Shown here piece after piece: positions 29,182 to 39,660 of a DNA stretch of 64,000 nucleotides (position 1 is its first letter; each line of letters opens with the position of its first letter). The notes under the pieces were generated by a model. It saw only the letters and a list, made by a program, of their open reading frames with translations, had not been told where the DNA came from and ran no database searches. Location: the NCBI GenBank assembly GCA_944474755.1, contig OX104111.1, positions 100,234,805 through 100,298,804 on the forward strand, given 5' to 3'. The translations under genes were made by a program, and so were the position numbers. Origin of the DNA: Limnoperna fortunei. Taxonomy: Eukaryota > Mollusca > Bivalvia > Mytilida > Modiolidae.

Positions 29182-31397
29182 AGGTGTATCATAACAACTA
29201 GTCAGTAATAGGTGTATGTAATAACAACTAGTCAGTAATAGGTGTATCATAACAACTAGTCAGTAATAGGTGTATGTAATAACAACTAGTCAGTAATAGG
29301 TGTATCATAACAACTAGTCAGTAATAGGTGTATGTAATAACAACTAGTCAGTAATAGGTGTATGTAATAACAACTAGTCAGTAATAGGTGTATCATAACA
29401 ACTAGTCAGTAATAGGTGTATCATAACAACTAGTCAGTAATAGGTGTATGTAATAACAACTAGTCAGTAATAGGTGTATCATAACAACTAGTCAGTAATA
29501 GGTGTATGTAATAACAACTAGTCAGTAATAGGTGTATCATAACAACTAGTCAGTAATAGGTGTATCATAACAACTAGTCAGTAATAGGTGTATGTAATAA
29601 CAACTAGTCAGTAATAGGTGTATGTAATAACAACTAGTCAGTAATAGGTGTATCATAACAACTAGTCAGTAATAGGTGTATCATAACAACTAGTCAGTAA
29701 TAGGTGTATGTAATAACAACTAGTCAGTAATAGGTGCATGTAATAACAACTAGTCAGTAATAGATGTATCATAACAACTAGTCAGTAATAGGTGTATCAT
29801 AACAACTAGTCAGTAATAGGTGTATCATAACAACAAGTCAGTAATAGGTGTATCATAACAACTAGTCAGTAATAGGTGTATGTAATAACAACTAGTCAGT
29901 AATAGGTGTATGTAATAACAACTAGTCAGTAATAGGTGTATGTAATAACAACTAGTCAGTAATAGGTGTATGTAATAACAACTAGTCAGTAATAGGTGTA
30001 TCATAACAACTAGTCAGTAATAGGTGTATCATAACAACTAGTCAGTAATAGGTGTATGTAATAACAACTAGTCAGTAATAGGTGTATCATAACAACTAGT
30101 CAGTAATAGGTGTATGTAATAACAACTAGTCAGTAATAGGTGTATGTAATAACAACTAGTCAGTAATAGGTGTATGTAATAACAACTAGTCAGTAATAGG
30201 TGTATCATAACAACTAGTCAGTAATAGGTGTATCATAACAACTAGTCAGTAATAGGTGTATCATAACAACTAGTCAGTAATAGGTGTATGTAATAACAAC
30301 TAGTCAGTAATAGGTGCATGTAATAACAACTAGTCAGTAATAGGTGTATGTAATAACAACTAGTCAGTAATAGGTGTATGTAATAACAACTAGTCAGTAA
30401 TAGGTGTATGTAATAACAACTAGTCAGTAATAGGTGTATCATAACAACTAGTCAGTAATAGGTGTATGTAATAACAACTAGTCAGTAATAGGTGTATCAT
30501 AACAACTAGTCAGTAATAGATGTATGTAATAACAACTAGTCAGTAATAGGTGTATCATAACAACTAGTCAGTAATAGGTGTATGTAATAACAACTAGTCA
30601 GTAATAGGTGTATGTAATAACAACTAGTCAGTAATAGGTGTATCATAACAACTAGTCAGTAATAGGTGTATCATAACAACTAGTCAGTAATAGGTGTATC
30701 ATAACAACTAGTCAGTAATAGGTGTATGTAATAACAACTAGTCAGTAATAGGTGTATCATAACAACTAGTCAGTAATAGGTGTATCATAACAACTAGTCA
30801 GTAATAGGTGTATCATAACAACTAGTCAGTAATAGGTGTATGTAATAACAACTAGTCAGTAATAGGTGTATCATAACAACTAGTCAGTAATAGGTGTATC
30901 ATAACAACTAGTCAGTAATAGGTGTATGTAATAACAACTAGTCAGTAATAGGTGTATGTAATAACAACTAGTCAGTAATAGGTGTATGTAATAACAACTA
31001 GTCAGTAATAGGTGCATGTAATAACAACTAGTCAGTAATAGGTGTATCATAACAACTAGTCAGTAATAGGTGTATGCAATAACAACTAGTCAGTAATAGG
31101 TGTATCATAACAACTAGTCAGTAATAGGTGTATCATAACAACTAGTCAGTAATAGGTGTATCATAACAACTAGTCAGTAATAGGTGTATGCAATAACAAC
31201 TAGTCAGTAATAGGTGTATCATAACAACTAGTCAGTAATAGGTGTATCATAACAACTAGTCAGTAATAGGTGTATCATAACAACTAGTCAGTAATAGGTG
31301 TATCATAACAACTAGTCAGTAATAGGTGTATGTAATAACAACAAGTCAGTAATAGGTGTATGTAATAACAACTAGTCAGTAATAGGTGTATATAATA
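29182..31397. repeat. Distal satellite sector and array edge
   Basis: Irregular mixture of 28- and 30-mers with no large block repeat seen. GTATGCAAT variants reappear near 31070 and 31190. The final full units include an AACAACAAGTC variant, and the array breaks off at 31397 into unrelated AT-rich sequence. Confidence 0.75.
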
Positions 31398-32829
31398 ATC
31401 AATATGTACGAAATTTAAACATGGGAAACATTATCTTCAACAATATTTTCAAACGAATATTTTTCAACAAGGAAATGGTATATGTTGTATAACTTATTAA
31501 AGGCGCAAACGATTTCTAAACTTGGCTCTAAAACAATTCCGAATTAGTTTTTAATTTAAAGTGATCCATCATATATCCCTCGTATTGCTTAAATTCGCAT
31601 TTTAAACGACGTTCAAACGTGTTATAGTCATTATTAGCCTGTATTGGTTTCTCGTGATTCCCTGAATTCTTCGCATGGTTGAATTTTAACGAGTTCTTTT
31701 TTTATTGTTGAACCTTTGCCTGGACTTCCAGACCCTCAAAAGAACATTACTATTCTTAACTGGTCTATAATAGATGGAGCCTTTCCTAAATGGAGACAGA
31801 AGCAAAATTTTATTCTATAGTAAATACGTAGGGGACAAAAGCCAAACTAGATAAAAGGATCCGCGATAGATGGGAATTTCATTCCCTCAGAATCAACTAT
31901 AAAACATTCTTAATCTTCGGAAATTACTCATAATCAAGGTATCCCTGTCCTATAGTTTTTGTCTCGACAGCGACAGGAAAGTTCGGATATAAGTATTTCG
32001 TTCTGGCGATACCATTGTTATTAGTTTTTTAACTTGCTATGTCGTACAATATTACGACAATACAAAATCATTCTGATATTTCAAATGAACCGTATCGGCT
32101 TCTGTACTTACCGTATGAAAATAGCTCGACTACCCACGAAAACAAGCAACCGTATACCATAAACGCATAACATTTATCTCCCTTGTGCTGTTAGATTAGG
32201 GTTAAGATATATCTTAAAAATATTTATTTATTGTCAAGTAAAGTTTAAATGTTAAATTTGCTCTCAATAAAGCCATAACGACATTTAGTGGTTTATGTTA
32301 GCATTCGATTCACTGCCTGTCGGTTCTGATGCAGATTTTTTTCTAGTCGGTATATTTATCCTGAAAATATTCTAAAAGAAGATCTGTTGTCAAGTTTTGC
32401 GAGAAATAATTGTAGGTACGTTTTTCCGCAACTAGCTCATGAATAGTAAAATTACAGCAATTATCGTATCAAACTATTGGTACAATAGTTTGAAAAATGA
32501 GAATAAAATAATACATTTTTCTACAGACATATTAGTTCCACAATTAAGACATTTTTTACAATAAGTCTTACTTTGATAAATTTTGGTAAACATGGTACAA
32601 TTAGGTACATTATGTCCAGAAATGGAGTATGTAAGGTATACAACTGTGTGAGATAGATTGGTGTCTAGTCTCTGTATATATATGTCAGCGGTTTTTTTAA
32701 CTGTATGGCGAATTTTAAGAAAATTCAATGACAAATTATTTTCAGTGTAGGTGTCCTGCACTCCCTTAAGTACATGTAATCGTAAATCAACGCAATTTCT
32801 AAATCGTTGACAAAGAATCTCAGCATACA
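31398..32829. other. AT-rich flank, no gene recognised
   Basis: Ordinary AT-rich sequence begins abruptly after the satellite. A minus-strand reading frame at 32474-32830 is open for 118 codons and contains CKKCLNCG, but I recognise no family, and it abuts a plus-strand retroelement relic, so I do not call it a gene. Confidence 0.5.
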
Positions 32830-33549
32830 TTACCAGATTTGTTAATATATGCTGACGATACTGTAATTTTTAGTGAAAACTAACGGATCGCAGCATATGA
32901 ATGACATAATAAGTAACTGTTCTATGTATAATTTGTATATAAATATTGAGAAACTAGGACAAAGAGTTAGACCTGATGCAAAAATGATATACCCAAAGAC
33001 GATTGTTTTAATATTAAAACACTGTTATCGTTATTTTATACGTATGTATTCTAGTGAAGTATGGGGTATGATAAAGCATTAATATTTCCCCGTGGATATT
33101 TCATTGTTCGAAAAGAATGTGTAAAGTGTAGATTAGCACTGTAAATTATATGATGTATTTTGAGATTGGAAAAACAATGCATATATTGTATCGGTAAAGA
33201 TATTAATTACTTAAAACTATATGCTAAGTACTAGTAGTTGCTATCAGGAAATGTTAGAAGCTGCATGCTTGTAGTTGCTATCAGGAGTATGTTAGAAGCT
33301 GTATGCTAAGTAGTTGCTATCAGGAGTATGTTAGAAGCTGCATGCTAAGTAGTTGCTATCAGAAGTATGTTAGAAGCTGCATGTTATGTAGTTGTAATCA
33401 GGAAATGTTCGAAGCTGCATGTTAAGTAGTTGCTATCAGGAGTATGTGAGAAGCTGCATGCTTAGTAGTTGGTATCAGGAGTATGTTAGAAGCTGTATGC
33501 TAAAGTAGTTGCTATCAGGAGTATGTTAAAAGCTGTATGCTAAGTAGTT

Positions 33550-33790
33550 GGTATCAGGAGTATGTTAGAAGCTGCATGCTAAGTAGTTGCTTTGATGAAA
33601 TGTTAAAAGCTGTATGCTAAGTAGTTGGTATCAGGAGTATGTTAGAAGCTGTATGCTAAGTAGTTGCTTTGATGAAATGTTAAAAGCTGTATGCTAAGTA
33701 GCTGGTATCAGGAGTATGTTAGAAGCTGCATGCTAAGTAGTTGCTTTGATGAAATGTTAAAAGCCGCATGCTAAGTAGTTGGTATCAGGA
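33550..33790. repeat. 77-bp dimer block, copy 1
   Basis: Within the minisatellite the 39 and 38 bp unit types alternate, so GCTTTGATGAAATG recurs at 33589, 33666 and 33743, exactly 77 bp apart. Confidence 0.85.
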
Positions 33791-34286
33791 GTATGTTAGA
33801 AGCTGTATGCTAAGCAGTTGCTATCAGGAGTATGTAAGAAGCTGTGTGCTAAGTAGTTGTTAACAGGAGTATGTTAGAAGCTGTATGCTAAGTAGTTGCT
33901 ATCAGGAGTATGTTAGAGCTGCATGCTAAGTAGTTGGTATCAGGAGTATGTTAGAAGCTGCATGTTCAGTAGTTGGTATCAGGAGTATGTTAGAATCTGC
34001 ATGTTCAGTAGTTGCTATCAGGAGTATGTTAGAAGCTGTATGCTAAGTATGTGCTATCAGGAGTATGTTAGAAGCTGTATGCTAAGTAGTTGGTATCAGG
34101 AGTATGTTAGAAGCTGTATGCTAAGTAGTTGCTATCAGGAGTATGTTAGAAGCTGAAAGCTAAGTAGTTGGTATCAGGAGTATGTTAGAAGCTGCATGTT
34201 CAGTAGTTGGTATCAGGAGTATGTTAGAAGCTGCATGTTCAGTAGTTGGTATCAGGAGTATGTTAGAAGTTGCATGCTAAGTAGTT

Positions 34287-34527
34287 GGTATCAGGAGTAT
34301 GTTAGAAGCTGCATGCTAAGTAGTTGCTTTGATGAAATGTTAAAAGCTGTATGCTAAGTAGTTGGTATCAGGAGTATGTAAGAAGCTGTATGCTAAGTAG
34401 TTGCTTTGATGAAATGTTAAAAGCTGTATGCTAAGTAGCTGGTATCAGGAATATGTTAGAAGCTGCATGCTAAGTAGTTGCTTTGATGAAATGTAAAAAG
34501 CCGCATGCTAAGTAGTTGGTATCATGA
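34287..34527. repeat. 77-bp dimer block, copy 2
   Basis: The same alternation recurs with GCTTTGATGAAATG at 34326, 34403 and 34480, each exactly 737 bp after its counterpart in copy 1. This indicates one 737 bp segment was duplicated inside the array. Confidence 0.85.
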
Positions 34528-35165
34528 GTATGTTAGAAGCTGTATGCTAAGTAGTTGCTATCAGGAGTATGTAAGAAGCTGTATGCTAAGTAGTTGTTAT
34601 CAGGAGTATGTTAGAAGCTGTATGCTAAGTAGTTGTTTTTTGGGGTATGTTAGAAGCTGCATGCTAAGTAGTTGGTATCAGGAGTATGTTAGAATCTGTA
34701 TGCGAAGTAGTTGCTATCAGGAGTATGTTAGAAGCTGTATGCTAAGTAGTTGCTATCAGGAAATTTTAGGAGGTAGTTTTATGAAGCCACGTAGTAAGTT
34801 GAATAAGTGTTATCAAATTAGATATGTGAAAACATTGGTCTACAGTATTACATTTTTAGACATGTGAATTAAAGATATAAACCTGTAATTACTTAATATC
34901 GAATAAGTGCCCACAGTAAATATGGAAACTGGGCGTTACTGTTATATAGATAGACACGCCATGATATGTACATCTTGTGACTGTAACAGTAGAGAAGATG
35001 AATACCATGTAATCTCTCAATGTTGAAGCGAATTCAACTATTATCTGTGAATTACATGAAGACATTGAACAATCTTGTGACATATTTGTTGTTAGGTGAA
35101 AATTTACGAATTCATAAATGTATATGTTTATCATCATACTCAGCAAATTACATTATATAATACTA

Positions 35166-36335
35166 CACATTAAATCCATCCACATACAACTTGTCAGATA
35201 TATAAGCCTACTTATATCTACGATAACCCATGATGAATACTAGAACGAATAATCGTACCCTCACTTTTCTTTGCCGAGGACAAATCACACAACTTACTTC
35301 GGATTATAACGACAGTAAAATTCGGCCTAGATGAATACCAGCTACATTTCTTCATTATATGATGACGGTATCAGACCTATGAAAGTAAACTGCCATACAT
35401 CTATTTCATTGTGTTAAAAAACCTCTTTAAAATGTATCGGAAGCAGGATTCATGAAAATTAAGGTAATAATAAGGCGCTGTGTTTGGAACTACTAATCCA
35501 GATTGTATGATGAAGGTAACATAAAGATTATCCATGAAACTCAGCTACCTTACATCTATTTATTGCATGGTAGAGGTATCAGGAAGATGACACATTAAAA
35601 TGAACTATCTCAAATCTCCTTTATGTATGATAGCGTATAAAAAGTATATCGGTAATAACACAAGTTAATGTTAATGTTATGACATACGTCTTTACAGATA
35701 TTTTCCTTATTTATCGGGATTCTGTTGACATTTATTCCCATAAAATGAAACACCAGTGGAAGGATCCATAATGTAGGATGAAAAATAAAACCAATGTTTG
35801 TCAAAAACATTACAACAATACTACTGAGACGGGTTTCATGTGTGAATTGCAGTAAAATGCAACAAAATTCGAAAAGAAATCTGCAGGGAAAGTTAAAATT
35901 CCACTCAAACTTATAAGTAGCTTATTTTAGTCTAAATTAAACGCGATCGGGATGCGATCAATTTTTATCGTGATCTGACACAGTCCATTGGGAACAGACA
36001 CTCGCCGTCAAGACTTAATATATTGCAAACCAAGAAGAAAATATTGCTGTTTTTATAATAATTTTTCGTCGTCACGAGTCTAGTTAAATCAATACTTAAA
36101 AATACTTGGTAAATTCTAAAATTCCACAGTTCCCTAGCTAATCTTATACAAATTTGTCATATTTGTATTTTCAGAAATATTTCACGTTTCTAAACTGAAC
36201 TGAGGAATGCAACGAAATGCATTACCAAAACAATATGACTATGAGAATGTGTAGCAGTTAATTGTCAAAATATGTAAAAATAATAAATCAACGGAAAAAG
36301 CTGTGGAATGGGCCACGGGGAACAAAATTTTGACT
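35166..36335. other. AT-rich interval with weak degenerate repeats
   Basis: No gene seen. Between 35330 and 35640 motifs such as CAGCTAC, ACATCTATTTATTG and GGTATCAG recur irregularly and may be an old tandem repeat. Short frames (for example minus 35610-35810) have no recognisable content. Confidence 0.4.
35299..35329 (+). repeat. Single arm of a fold-back element
   Basis: TCGGATTATAACGACAGTAA followed by AATTCGGCCTA closely matches the right arm of the fold-back element at 49738-49767. Upstream sequence (GACAAATCACACAACTTAC) also matches the loop of that element. The left arm here is eroded. Confidence 0.65.
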
Positions 36336-36565
36336 GCCACTGGAAAAGTATGGAGTATTGGTAGGAACGGAAAATTTAGCCTTTGGTAGCGGCTACAATG
36401 AGAATACTTTTTTCGAAATCTACAAAAGGGGTCTTTTTCTTGCCAGGAGCGAAGCACTCTCCAAATACTTTACCCACTAAGGTGAGCGGCCAAACTTTTC
36501 GGTATTATGACCTGACAAAATTCTAGAGGCTCTCCCCTATCCACCACGCGGGGATGCGATTCACT
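36336..36565 (+). repeat. Dispersed repeat, copy related to 59096-59282
   Basis: Shares an ordered set of blocks with the other copy: GCCACTGGAAAAGTATGG, a GGAACGGAAAATTT stretch, AGCGGCTACAAT, ACTTTTTT...ATCTACAAAAGG, TATTATGACCTGAC, and GGGGATGCG. The copies are strongly diverged. Family unknown to me. A minus-strand frame (36239-36457) overlaps it but carries no motif I know. Confidence 0.55.
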
Positions 36566-37311
36566 GCTCTGCTACAAGATGAGCAAGAGGCATAAATTAT
36601 TTTTATTTAAAATCAGAATATATGTTTTTGAATGAAATTTAAATATATTATTAGCTTCACAAAGAAGCATATGCCCTGTTTTAAGAAATTTCAAAGCTGA
36701 TTCAAAGCTGATATTTTATGTGACTGATTATGTCTTTTACAAAAAGTTTTTTTTTTTTATTCCTGTCGGAGATCAAGATGCCTGCTATTTAACCTAAAAG
36801 CTACGGGAAAAATTTGCATTCTCAGAACATGAAAAGCTGACCAGACCTACTGCGTATACTAGTATATGTTTATAGAATAATCCTCTAAGAAATTTACTAC
36901 AAGACTTAACTTTGATCAAAATCAAGCCAGATTTTTCATTAATATTAATTCAATGGCTCTTTTCTTTTTAAAAAATAATTTTTATGACATTATTAAATTC
37001 AAAATGACCGACATTAAATGATTTGGATGAACAAAGGATTCTATGGAAAATGTTCAAATGTCTTCGTATGCGGAGTGAAACAGAGTCTCACCTCAAAATA
37101 AATCACAATAAAATCATTATAAAAAGTCTAAAACTTTATATACAATAGAGCCACTTTAAACAGAGTTATGACAGACTATTATACAATATTAAAATAGTAT
37201 ATACACAGAGTAATATTTTCATAAAAAAAACTAAACTGTAACTTTAAAAAAAACACTTTAATACTATGAATATACATATGCACTTTTATGCTAAGGTTTT
37301 TTTGTTACTCA
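36566..37311. other. AT-rich interval, possible LINE 3' UTR
   Basis: No gene seen. The part next to 37311 lies just downstream of the minus-strand LINE stop and may be its 3' untranslated region; I cannot fix its end. A TTCAAAGCTGA motif is duplicated in tandem near 36690. Confidence 0.4.
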
Positions 37312-38638
37312 TTATATAAAATGCGTAACGTAAGAAAAGAGGATACATTTTCTATGAAATAAAATATCATAGCAGATTCTGTCAGTGTAAAACAACATTT
37401 TGATATTTATAAACATAAAATCAATTTTAATATCATCTGACATATTAGTAAAGTTTCTATTAAAACTAATAGCATAATTAAAATAAACATTACAGATATC
37501 TGCATATATTGGACATTTTAGTAAAACATGTTGCTCATCTTCAATATTATCAGTGCAGTGAAAACAAACTCTATCCTCTAACTTCATATTTTTATACTAC
37601 CGCAGGTCGGGGGTTTTCTCCTTGTACTCCGGCTTCCTCCCCCAATAAAAACTGGACCCCATGATATAGCTGAAAAATTGCTGAACGTGGCGTTAAACAC
37701 CATCAAACAAACAAACAAATAAACATATTTTTATATCTTCCCGTTTCAACTTAATTGGTGCAACTCCACATCTGAATTGTGACATTGCACTTTTATATTT
37801 TCCAGACATATTCATACATAGATACTTTTCAACGCCGTATACACACTTTAATTTTCTATATGTACGCAGTTTACTACCATCATTAGATGCATTGCTCTAT
37901 TCTTTATACTATTAATGCATGAAAGTTCTTTAGTGCACTATATTCAACTACAGACCAAACAAGTGTATCAAACGATTTAGTAAAAGTTTCATATTCAAAA
38001 CCGCCATTTGTTTTTCATTTAGATATCAGCAAACCCAAGGATCTGCTTGCGGATTTCGCTACCGCTTTAGCCATGTCATTATAATTCAAAAATTCAGTCA
38101 ATAGTAAACCTAGATAGTAATATTGCGATACTACATGTCTAAACTATTATCTCTAAACATAAATGGAAACTTAGTTCTTGTACAGATTGATTTCTAAAAT
38201 GTACAATTTTTTATTTATCTAAATTTACAAATTTTTTTTTTTTTAATCCAGATGTTAAGTGTATCTAATACCCTTTGTAGATCATTTTCATTTTCAATAA
38301 TTAAACACTACATCATCAACATATAAAAATACACAAACTATCTCATTGCCTATGTCTATAACAACAATCAAATTTTTATTGTCATCAACTAAGTCGTTAA
38401 TAAAAATATTGAATAGTAATGATGATAATATACACCCTTGTTTTAAGCCACAATTTACTCCTAACCCTTCTGTTAAATTTTCATTAAGTATAACATATGA
38501 CTCTATTTTAACATATAAAGAATATATTGCCATTAACATTTCTGAACTTTTGCCGATGAATTGCAAGTTACAAAAATTGGTATCGGTCTGCGTCCTTAAA
38601 TAGTTGTTTCCGATGTCTATGGCGCTGATCTTGGTTGG
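37312..38638 (-). pseudogene. Decayed LINE reverse transcriptase relic (minus strand)
   Basis: Reading from 38638 down, the minus strand gives in order: LQFIGKSSEMLMAIYSLYVK; then GLKQGCILSSLLFNIFINDL, the RT motif before the active site; then FLYVDDVV, with YVDD as the catalytic motif (38294-38566). A frameshift is followed by ENENDLQRVLDTLNIWIK (about 38240-38290), then AKAVAKSASRSLGLLISK (about 38015-38080), LRTYRKLKCVYGVEKYL, and FRCGVAPIKLKRED (about 37740-37790). The end (37312-37587) has CFHC...EDEQHVLLKCP, a Cys/His knuckle. This order fits ORF2 of non-LTR retrotransposons. Multiple frameshifts and a SINE insertion at 37597 make it dead. The 5' half (endonuclease) is not visible. It is a different family member from the plus-strand relic, since the sequences match only in motifs. 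Confidence 0.85.
37597..37723 (+). mobile_element. 5'-truncated SINE inserted in the LINE relic
   Basis: Starts CTACCGCAGGTCGGGGG, contains CTCCCCCAATAAAAACTGGA and GGCGTTAAACACC, and ends in CAAACAAACAAACAAAT. It is flanked by a perfect 12 bp target-site duplication, CATATTTTTATA (37585-37596 and 37724-37735). Only the 3' half of the family is present, so truncation came with insertion. Confidence 0.92.
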
Positions 38639-38978
38639 CTAATCCAACAAACTAAATACAAGTATTTGCAATGGGACGCAGCTACTATATAAAACAACAG
38701 CAACAACAGTTACATTTAGTATTGTTAGATTTTTTTTCAAATTTTGCAGGTATTCCAGTGCAAATAAATAAATGCTATTGCCTTGTGATGTCTGCAAGTT
38801 ACGACTGATTTCTTGTTCAAGTCTAGGGCTGTTACAAACAATGAAGATCAAGTGCACAGATGTCATCAACTTACCGAGGTATCCGACCATAAAATAAAAG
38901 CAGAGACATAACATTATAGCAACGACTCACCTTACTATGCCAGATAAACATATAAAGAATATATTGCCATTAACATTT
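38510..38978. repeat. 32-bp direct repeat 437 bp apart
   Basis: AACATATAAAGAATATATTG followed by CCATTAACATTT is present at 38510-38541, inside the LINE coding relic (it encodes MLMAIYSLYV on the minus strand), and again at 38947-38978. The sequence between does not continue the LINE past about 38638. The extra copy may mark a rearrangement breakpoint. Confidence 0.75.
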
Positions 38979-39393
38979 TTGCGCGACAGAAAAACAAGAA
39001 TAATACGTTTGTCTGACCAGAAGTCTTTGCCAGCATTTATTAAATTTTCGTACTACTCATTATATTTTATAATATTCAGAATTACACAAAACAATCATTA
39101 TTTTTAATATTGTTTCTGCAAGTTGCGTGGATTCACGTTTAAGTGCAATTTATATCCAAATGATTGTAAATTTAACGCTGTATGTTTTTGCCATTAGTGA
39201 CATTCGTAAGAAACACCATAAAACCCACATTATGGCTATAAATAAATGTATGTTTGTTTCAAAGGTATTAAAATGTTTTAGCTTATCATTTATCTTTTCT
39301 TAAAGCTAAACAATCTTTATTCGGTCTCAAACACATAGGAAGTACAACAGTTTTATTGTTTAGTATACATAAATGCAATCATCGCTGGTAATA

Positions 39394-39660
39394 CAATATG
39401 TGTCAAGCTACTTAAGTTAATTTTGAAATATTTTTGGCAAACGTGATATAGATTTTGTCTTTTTTTCTCAGCTTGATATCTATTTGTTCTCAAATGTTCC
39501 AGATTATCATATCACCATATAAAATTTCAAAGCTAAGTCACTCAATTCATTTCTAGAATCCAATATCTGTCAACCTACTTAAGTTAATTAAAAAATATTT
39601 TTGGCAAGTGTTATACAGATATTCGTCGAATGTTCCAGATTATCATATCATTATATATAA
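39394..39660 (+). repeat. Diverged local direct duplication
   Basis: Copy 1 (39394-39525) and copy 2 (39561-39660) share CTACTTAAGTTAATT, ATATTTTTGGCAA and AATGTTCCAGATTATCATAT in order. The offset is 167 bp on the left and 136 bp on the right, so copy 2 lacks about 31 bp. Otherwise this AT-rich interval (38980-40180) shows no gene. Confidence 0.75.

Larger units (their letters stand above)
1..31397. repeat. Giant 28/30-bp satellite array
   Basis: This is an uninterrupted head-to-tail array that runs off the left edge of the window. It has two monomer lengths that share the core AACAACTAGTCAGTAATAGG. The 30-mer adds TGTATGTAAT in front and the 28-mer adds TGTATCAT. Minor forms carry GCATGTAAT, GTATGCAAT, GTTTGTAAT or GTGTCAT. 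Length divided by a mean of about 29 bp gives roughly 1,080 units. Nearly every unit contains the palindrome ACTAGT, and the consensus has no CpG. The order of 28- and 30-mers is not periodic locally but repeats in large blocks. The array ends at 31397, where the last unit decays into TGTATATAATAATCAATATG. I see no transposon inside it. Whether it is centromeric, subtelomeric or interstitial cannot be told from the sequence. Confidence 0.97.
33219..34770. repeat. 39/38-bp minisatellite inside the LINE relic
   Basis: About 40 tandem units follow the pattern ATGCTAAGTAGTTG, then GTATCAGGAGTATGTTAG or CTTTGATGAAATGTTAA, then AAGCTGT. The first type is 39 bp and the second 38 bp. Because 39 is a multiple of three, runs of the first type leave plus-strand frames open (33923-34156 and 34505-34867) that read as a repeated 13-residue SSWYQEYVRSCML motif. 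These are by-products of unit length, not genes. Confidence 0.93.
32830..35165 (+). pseudogene. Decayed LINE reverse transcriptase relic (plus strand)
   Basis: Fragments of a non-LTR retrotransposon ORF2 occur in order on the plus strand, in shifting frames. At 32830-32880 the frame reads LPDLLIYADDTVIFSEN, the catalytic YADD motif of the palm, then a stop. A shifted frame at about 32897-32965 gives MNDIISNCSMYNLYINIEK, the segment that follows YADD in these enzymes. At about 33045 the frame gives YSSEVWG. After a 1.5 kb minisatellite the C-terminal region resumes: RISAH near 34905, then ETGRY and CTSC followed by EDEYHV and C (34922-35023), which fits the Cys/His zinc-knuckle end typical of these ORF2 proteins, then a stop. 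The N-terminal endonuclease and first RT motifs are missing. It cannot encode an active enzyme. The 3' limit is approximate. Confidence 0.8.

Noticed and set aside
1979..30442. Two dozen minus-strand ORFs encoding tandem HLLLTSCYYI decapeptides
   Set aside because: They start and stop at 28-mers and their length simply counts consecutive 30-mers. No signal outside unit structure supports translation.
1..31397. Possible CRISPR array
   Set aside because: Units are contiguous with no unique spacers, no cas genes are present, and the surrounding DNA is eukaryotic.
32474..32830. 118-codon minus-strand frame with CKKCLNCG
   Set aside because: Longest non-repeat frame, but no recognised domain, it abuts a LINE relic on the other strand, and one such frame is plausible by chance in over 30 kb.
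33923..34867. Plus-strand ORFs with repeated SSWYQEYVRSCML
   Set aside because: Produced by a 39 bp unit divisible by three; 38 bp units break the frame. No start context or other gene feature.
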